Below are positions 57,667 through 64,000 of a DNA stretch of 64,000 nucleotides, piece after piece. Location: positions 992,001 through 1,056,000 of the forward strand of contig NW_027327626.1 in NCBI RefSeq assembly GCF_047675955.1, read 5' to 3'. Each line of letters opens with the position of its first letter. Positions within the stretch are counted from its first letter, which is position 1. A model generated the notes under the pieces. It did not search any database. It was not told the origin of the DNA and worked only from the letters and a program-made list of their open reading frames with translations. Origin of the DNA: Chlorocebus sabaeus. Taxonomy: Eukaryota; Chordata; Mammalia; Primates; Cercopithecidae. A program made the position numbers and the translations under genes.

Positions 57667-60073
57667 AGAAGCTTTCTGAGAAACTGCTCTGTGTTCTGTT
57701 AATTCATCTCACAGAGTTACATCTTTCCCTTCCAGAAGCCTTTCGCTAAGGCTGTCCTTGTGGAATTGGTCAAGGGATATTTGGAAGCCCATAGAGGGCT
57801 ATGGTGAAAAAGAAAATATCCTTCGTTCAAAACTGGAAAGAAGCTTTCTGAGAAACTGCTCTGTGTTCTGTGAATTCATCTCACAGAGTTACATCTTTCC
57901 CTTCAAGAAGCCTTTCGCTAAGGCTGTTCTTGTGGAATTGGCAAAGGGATATTTGGAAGCCGATAGAGGGCTATGGTGAAAAAGGAATATCTTCCGTTCA
58001 AAACTGGAAAGAAGCTTTCTGAGAAACTGCTCTGTGTTCTGTTAATTCATCTCACAGAGTTACATCTTTCCCTTCAAGAAGCCTTTCGCTAAGGCTGTTC
58101 TTGTGGAATTGGCAAAGGGATATTTGGAAGCCCATAGAGGGCTATGGTGAAAAAGGAAATATCTTCCGTTCAAAACTGGAAAGAAGCTTTCTGAGAAACT
58201 GCTCTGTGTTCTGTTAATTCATCTCACAGAGTTACATCTTTCCCTTCAAGAAGCCTTTCGCTAAGGCTGTTCTTGTGGAATTGGCAAAGGGATATTTGGA
58301 AGCCCATAGAGGGCTATGGTGAAAAAGGAAATATCTTCCGTTCAAAACTGGAAAGAAGCTTTCTGAGAAACTGCTCTGTGTTCTGTTAATTCATCTCACA
58401 GAGTTACATCTTTCCCTTCAAGAAGCCTTTCGCTAAGGCTGTTCTTGTGGAATTGGCAAAGGGATATTTGGAAGCCCATAGAGGGCTATGGTGAAAAAGG
58501 AAATATCTTCCGTTCAAAACTGGAAAGAAGCTTTCTGAGAAACTGCTCTGTGTTCTGTTAATTCATCTCACAGAGTTACATCTTTCCGTTCAAGAAGCCT
58601 TTCGCTAAGGCTGTTCTTGTGGAATTGGCAAAGGGATATTTGGAAGCCCATAGAGGGCTACGGTGAAAAAGGAAATATCTTCCGTTCAAAACTGGAAAGA
58701 AGGTTTCTGAGAAACTGCTCTCTGTTCCGTTAATTCATCTCACAGAGCTACATCTTTCCCTTCAAGAAGCCTTTCGATAAGGCTGTTCTTGTGGAACTGG
58801 CAAAGGGATATTTAGAAGCCCATAGTGGGCTATGGTGAATAAGGAAATATCTTCCGTTCAAAACTGGAAAGAAGCTTTCTGAGAAACTGCTCTGTGTTCT
58901 CTTAATTCATCTCACAGAGTTACATCTTTCCGTTCAAGAAGCCTTTCGCTAAGACTGTTCTTGTAGAATTGGCGAAGGGATATTTGGAAGCCCATAGAGG
59001 GCTATGGTGAAAAAGGAAATACCTTCCGTTCAAAACTGGAAAGAAGCTTTCTGAGAAACTGCTCTGTGTTCTGTTAATTCATCTCACAGAGTTACATCTT
59101 CCCCTTCAAGAAGCCTTTCGCTAAGGCTGTTCTTGTGGAATTGGCAAAGGGATATTTGGAAGCCCATAGAGGGCTATGGTGAAAAAGGAAATATCTTCCG
59201 TTCAAAACTGGAAAGAAGCTTTCTGAGAAACTGCTCTGTGTTCTGTTAATTCATCTCACAGAGTTACATCATTCCCTTCAAGAAGCCTTTCGCTAAGGCT
59301 GTTCTTGTGGAATTGGCAAAGGGATATTTGGAAGCCCACAGAGGGCTATGGTGAAAAAGGAAATATCTTCCGTTCAAAACTGGAAAGAAGCTTTCTGAGA
59401 AACTGCTCTGTGTTCTGTTAACTCATCTCACAGTGTTACATCTTTCCCTTCAAGAAGCCTGTCGCTAAGGCTGTTCTTGTGGAATTGGACAAAGGGATAT
59501 TTGGAAGCCCATAGAGGGCTATGGTGAAAAATGAAATATCTTCCGTTCAAAACTGGAAAGAAGCTTTCTGAGAAACTGCTCTGTGTTCTGTTAATTCATC
59601 TCACAGAGTTACATCTTTCCCTTCAAGAAGCCTTTCGCTAAGGCTGTTCTTGTGGAATTGGCAAAGGGATATTTGGAAGCCCATAGAGGGCTATGGTGGA
59701 AAAGGAAATATGTTCCTTTCAAAACTGGAAAGAAGCTTTCTGAGAAACTGCTCTGTGTTCTCTTAATTCATCTCACAGAGTTACATCTTTCCCTTCAAGA
59801 AGCCTTTCGCTAAGGCTGTTCTTGTGGAATTGGCAAAGGGATATTTGGAAGCCCATAGAGGGCTATGGTGAAAAAGGAAATATCTTCCGTTCAAAACTGG
59901 AAAGAAGCTTTCTGAGAAACTGCAATGTGTTCTGTTAATTCGTCTCACAGAGTTACATTTTCCCTTCAAGAAGCCTTTCGCTAAGGCTCTTCTTGTGGAA
60001 TTGGCAAAGGGATATTTGGAAGCCCATAGAGGGCTATGGTGAAAAAGGAAATATCTTCCGTTCAAAACTGGAA
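57667..60073 (+). repeat. Block K, copy 2 (14-monomer unit, 2407 bp)
   Basis: Nearly identical to copy 1. I noticed only 59339 C for 56932 T and 59942 G for 57535 A. A minus-strand open frame of 94 codons (59781-60065) exists because the one-base deletion at about 59956 removes a stop from frame; I do not regard it as a gene. Confidence 0.9.
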
Positions 60074-61080
60074 AGAAGCTTTCTGAGAAACTGCTCTGTG
60101 TTCTGTTAATTCATCTCACAGAGTTACATCTTTCCCTTCCAGAAGCCTTTCGCTAAGGCTGTCCTTGTGGAATTGGTCAAGGGATATTTGGAAGCCCATA
60201 GAGGGCTATGGTGAAAAAGAAAATATCCTCCGTTCAAAACTGGAAAGAAGCTTTCTGAGAAACTGCTCTGTGTTCTGTGAATTCATCTCACAGAGTTACA
60301 TCTTTCCCTTCAAGAAGCCTTTCGCTAAGGCTGTTCTTGTGGAATTGGCAAAGGGATATTTGGAAGCCGATAGAGGGCTATGGTGAAAAAGGAAATATCT
60401 TCCGTTCAAAACTGGAAAGAAGCTTTCTGAGAACCTGCTCTGTGTTCTGTTAATTCATCTCACAGAGTTACATCTTTCCCTTCAAGAAGCCTTTCGCTAA
60501 GGCTGTTCTTGTGGAATTGGCAAAGGGATATTTGGAAGCCCATAGAGGGCTATGGTGAAAAAGGAAATATCTTCCGTTGAAAACTGGAAAGAAGCTTTCT
60601 GAGAAACTGCTCTGTGTTCTGTTAATTCATCTCACAGAGTTACATCTTTCCGTTCAAGAAGCCTTTCGCTAAGGCTGTTCTTGTGGAATTGGCAAAGGGA
60701 TATTTGGAAGCCCTTAGAGGGCTACGGTGAAAAAGGAAATATCTTCCGTTCAAAACTGGAAAGAAGGTTTCTGAAAAACTGCTCTCTGTTCCGTTAATTC
60801 ATCTCACAGAGTAACATCTTTCCCTTCAAGAAGCCTTTCGCTAAGGCTGTTCTTGTGGAATTGGCAAAGGGATATTTGGAAGCCCATAGAGGGCTATGGT
60901 GAAAAAGGAAATATCTTCCGTTCAAAACTGGAAAGAAGCTTTCTGAGAAACTGCTCTGTGTTCTGTTAATTCATCTCACAGAGTTACATCTTTCCCTTCA
61001 AGAAGCCTTTCGCTAAGGCTGTTCTTGTGGAATTGGCAAAGGGATATTTGGAAGCCCATAGAGGGCTATGGTGAAAAAGG
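60074..61080 (+). repeat. Block K, copy 3 (truncated) and linking monomers
   Basis: The EcoRI monomer returns at 60165-60386 with CCTCCG for CCTTCG and without the AAAAAGGAATATC deletion. Against copy 2 the offset then falls from 2407 to 2064 bp, so two consensus monomers are missing. CCCTTAGAGG with CTACGG (about 60716) and GAAGGTTTCTGAAAAAC with CTCTCTGTTCCG and GAGTAACATC (60764-60817) follow, then two to three consensus monomers. Confidence 0.8.
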
Positions 61081-63632
61081 AAATATCTTCCCTTCAAAAC
61101 TGGAAAGAAGCTTTCTGAGAAACTGCTCTGTGTTCTGTTAATTCATCTCACAGAGTTACATCTTTCCCTTCAAGAAGCCTGTCGCTAAGGCTGTTCTTGT
61201 GGAATTGGCAAAGGGATATTTGGAAGCCCATAGAGGGCTATGGTGAAAAAGGAAATATCTACCGTTAAAACTGGAAAGAAGCTTTCTGAGAAACTGCTCT
61301 GTGTTCTGTTAATTCATCTCACAGAGTTACATCTTTCCCTTCAAGAAGCCTGTCGCTAAGGCTGTTCTTGTGGAATTGGCAAAGGGATATTTGGAAGCCC
61401 ATAGAGGGCTATGGTGAAAAAGGAAATATCTTCCGTTCAAAAATGGAAAGAAGCTTTCTGAGAAACTGCTCTGTGTTCTGTTAATTTATGACACAGAGTT
61501 ACATCTTTCCCTTCAAGAAGCCTTTCTCTAAGGCTGTTCTTGTGGAATTGGCAAAGGGATATTTGGAAGCCCTTAGAGGGCTATGGTGAAAAAGGAAATA
61601 TCTTCCGTTCAAAACTGGAAAGAAGCTTTCTGAGAAACTGCTCTGTGTTCTGTCAATTCATCACACAGAGTTACATATTTCCCTTCAAGAAGACTTTCGC
61701 TGAGGCTGTTCTTGTGGAATTGTCAAAGGGATATTTGGAAGCCCATAGAGGTCTATGGTGAAAAAGGAAATATCTTCCGTTCAAAACTGGAAAGAAGCTT
61801 TCTGAGAAACTGCTCTGTGTTCTGTTAATTCATCTCACAGAGTTACATCTTTCCCTTCAAGAAGCCTTTCGCTAAGGCTGTTCTTGTGGAATTGGCAAAG
61901 GGATATTTGGAAGCCCATAGAGGGCTATGGTGAAAAAGGAAATATCTTCCGTTCAAAACTGGAAAGAAGCTTTCTGAGAAACTGCTCTGTGTTCTGTTAA
62001 TTTATCTCACAGAGTTACATCTTTCCCTTCAAGAAGCCTTTCGCTAAGGCTGTTCTTATAGAATTGGCAAAGGGATATTTGGAAGCCCATAGAGGGCTAT
62101 GGTGAAAAAGGAAATATCTTCCGTTCAAAACTGGAAAGAAGCTTTCTGAGAAACTGCTCTGTGTTCTGTTAATTCATCTCACAGAGTTACATCTTTCCCT
62201 TCAAGAAGCCTTTCGCTAAGGCTGTTCTTGTGGAATTGGAAAAGGGATATTTGGAAGCCCATAGAGGGCTATGGTGAAAAAGGAAATATCTTCCGTTCAA
62301 AACTGGAAAGAAGCTTTCTGAGAAACTGCTCTGTGTTCTGTTAATTCATCTCACAGAGTTACATCTTTCCCTTCAAGAATCCTTTCGCTAAGGCTGTTCT
62401 TGTGGAATTGGCCAAGGGATATTTGGAAGCCCATAGAGGGCTATGGTGAAAAAGGAAATATCTTCCGTTCAAAGTTGGAAAGAAGCTTTCTGAGAAACTG
62501 CTCTGTGTTCTGTTAATTCATCTCACAGAGTTACATCTTTCTCTTCAAGAAGCCTTTCGCTATGGCTGTTCTTGTGGAATAGGAAAAGGGATATTTGGAA
62601 GCCCATAGAGGGCTATGGTGAAAAAGGAAATATCTTCCGGTCAAAACCGGAAAGAAGCTTTCTGAGAAACTGCTCTGTGTTCTGTTAATTCATCTCACAG
62701 AGTTACATCTTTCCCTTCAAGAAGCCTTTCGCTAAGGCTGTTCTTGTGGAACTGGCAAAGGGATATTTGGAAGCCCATAGAGGGCTATGGTGGAAAAGGA
62801 AATATGTTCCTTTCAAAACTGGAAAGAAGCTTTCTGAGAAACTGCTCTGTGTTCTCTTAATTCATCTCACAGAGATACATCTTTCCCTTCAAGAAGCCTT
62901 TCGCTAAGGCTGTTCTTGTGGAACTGGCAAAGGGATATTTGGAAGCCCATAGTGGGCTATGGTGAATAAGGAAATATCTTCCGTTCAAAACTGGAAAGAA
63001 GCTTTCTGAGAAACTGCTCTGTGTTCTCTTAATTCATCTCACAGAGTTACATCTTTCCGTTCAAGAAGCCTTTCGCTAAGACTGTTCTTGTAGAATTGGC
63101 GAAGGGATATTTGGAAGCCCATAGAGGGCTATGGTGAAAAAGGAAATACCTTCCGTTCAAAACTGGAAAGAAGCTTTCTGAGAAACTGCTCTGTGTTCTG
63201 TTAATTCATCTCACAGAGTTACATCTTTCCCTTCAAGAAGCCTTTCGCTAAGGCTGTTCTTGTGGAATTGGCAAAAGGATATTTGGAATCCCATAGAGGG
63301 CTATGGTGAAAAAGGAAATATCTTCCGTTCAAAACTGGAAAGAAGCTTTCTGAGAAACTGCTCTGTGTTCTGTTAATTCATCTCACAGAGTTACATCATT
63401 CCCTTCAAGAAGCCTTTCGCTAAGGCTGTTCTTGTGGAATTGGCAAAGGGATATTTGGAAGCCCATAGAGGGCTATGGTGAAAAAGGAAATATCTTCCGT
63501 TCAAAACTGGAAAGAAGCTTTCTGAGAAACTGCTCTGTGTTCTGTTAACTCATCTCACAGTGTTACATCTTTCCCTTCAAGAAGCCTGTCGCTAAGGCTG
63601 TTCTTGTGGAATTGGACAAAGGGATATTTGGA
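61080..63632 (+). repeat. Block L, copy 2 (repeat of 52140-54690)
   Basis: About 15 monomers repeat at an offset of 8942 bp (52 monomers minus two bases): module M, TTATAG, CCAAGG, CAAAGTTGG, GGCTATGGCTG, the CCGGT...ACCGG monomer (62635), GTGGAAAAGG, GAGATACATC, ATAGTGGGC and module N. Private changes are ATCTTCCCTTC (about 61088) and GAATCCTTTCG (about 62378). Confidence 0.86.
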
Positions 63633-64000
63633 AGCCCTTAGAGGGCTATGGTGAAAAAGGAAATATCTTCCGTTCAAAACTGGAAAGAAGCTTTCTGATA
63701 AACTGCTCTGTGTTCTGTTAATTCATCTCACAGAGTTACATCTTTCCCTTCAAGAAGCCTTTCGCTAAGGCTGTTCTTGTGGAATTGGCAAAGCGATATT
63801 TGGAAGCCCATAGAGGGCTATGGTGAAAAAGGAAATATCTTCCGTTCAAAACTGGAAAGAATCTTTCTGAGAAACTGCTCTGTGTTCTGTTAATTCATCT
63901 CACAGAGTTACATCTTTCCCTTCCAGAAGCCTTTCGCTAAGGCTGTCCTTGTGGAATTGGTCAAGGGATATTTGGAAGCCCATAGAGGGCTATGGTGAAA
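63633..64000 (+). repeat. End of window: block J copy 4 with a 2-monomer loss
   Basis: CCCTTAGAGG (about 63635) is followed at once by the GATAAAC monomer, then AAAGCGATATTTGG and TTCCAGAAGCC with CTGTCCTTG. In the partner region (54690-55400) two further monomers stand before GATAAAC, so 344 bp is missing. The HindIII site expected at 63860 reads AATCTT. The array continues beyond the window. Confidence 0.8.

Larger units (their letters stand above)
1..64000 (+). repeat. Alpha satellite array, 172-bp monomers, all head to tail
   Basis: Seen: the same roughly 172-bp unit repeats from end to end with no break, inversion or inserted element. Counting from the HindIII site, monomers start at 59, 1090, 1262 and so on to 63860. 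I count 371 complete units plus two end fragments. By inspection 22 units are 171 bp and 11 are 173 bp; the rest appear to be 172 bp. Known: segments such as the CACAGAGTT stretch, the GGATATTTGG stretch and the pJalpha-type stretch with GGAAATATCTTC match primate alpha satellite, in the orientation used for the usual repeat-library consensus. HindIII monomers of 172 bp with few substitutions are typical of African green monkey alpha component. Inference: Chlorocebus or a close guenon relative; a centromeric or pericentromeric location. Monomers near the consensus differ from it by about 0-5 bases, so the array is young and homogenised. Both ends run out of the window. Confidence 0.97.

Noticed and set aside
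59781..60065. 94-codon frame on the minus strand
   Set aside because: It is the longest frame only because the one-base deletion TTACATTTTCCC at about 59956 shifts the phase between two repeats. The product would just repeat itself.
1..64000. CRISPR array
   Set aside because: The repeats are contiguous 172-bp units without unique spacers, and the sequence is recognisable primate satellite.
1..64000. Transposable element, virus or other insertion inside the array
   Set aside because: HindIII phase is kept within one base per monomer throughout, and the total indel count is only -11, so there is no room for an insertion.
1..64000. Regular dimeric 340-bp organisation as in macaque or baboon
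   Set aside because: Odd and even monomers are not two consistent types. A dimer pattern exists only locally, for example at 1803-2490 and 4910-5510.
1..64000. Promoters, terminators, tRNA or rRNA genes
   Set aside because: No such element stands out from the repeat. Any promoter-like or A/T-rich word occurs in every monomer and has no independent support.

Overview
The window is one uninterrupted tandem array of primate alpha satellite DNA with a monomer of about 172 bp. All monomers lie in the same orientation. It contains no gene, no RNA gene and no transposon or other insertion. A HindIII site (AAGCTT) marks each repeat, first at 59 and last intact at 63688. Between 59 and 63859 I count 371 complete monomers, plus a 58-bp fragment on the left and a 141-bp fragment on the right. 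My indel tally closes exactly: 22 one-base deletions and 11 one-base insertions account for 63801 bp instead of 371 x 172 = 63812. The consensus (HindIII-cut 172-mers, low divergence, no 340-bp dimers) matches what I remember of the African green monkey (Chlorocebus) alpha component. The genus is an inference from memory; alpha satellite of a primate centromere or pericentromere is close to certain.

The array is not a regular higher-order repeat of the human type. It is a patchwork of nested multi-monomer amplifications that can be followed through linked marker variants. From left to right: a roughly 6-kb unit (1-4040, again at 6020-9735); 2-3 kb relatives of it up to about 16.8 kb; a 24-monomer tandem duplication (period 4127 bp, 16.4-24.65 kb); a 36-monomer offset duplication (period 6191 bp, 20.5-32.5 kb); a more diverged stretch at 32.5-33.5 kb; interlocking 19-, 21/24- and 39-monomer duplications (33.5-46.4 kb) with a 4-monomer tandem duplication (688 bp) at 41.4-42.8 kb; a 16-monomer tandem duplication (2750 bp) at 48.2-53.7 kb; a 14-monomer tandem duplication (2407 bp) at 55.3-60.1 kb; and a re-use of the 52-54.7 kb block at 61-64 kb. 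Offsets between copies are whole numbers of monomers, and several copies differ by exact loss or gain of 1, 2 or 3 monomers, as expected from unequal exchange between repeats in register.

There is no operon or pathway. The functional content is limited to centromere-type sequence motifs. Most monomers carry an intact 17-bp pJalpha-type box where other alpha satellites have the CENP-B box, and I saw no perfect CENP-B box. Each canonical monomer also holds several short dyad symmetries, and several highly amplified variants lengthen these stems. Open reading frames of 60-94 codons recur only because the repeat recurs; they are not genes.
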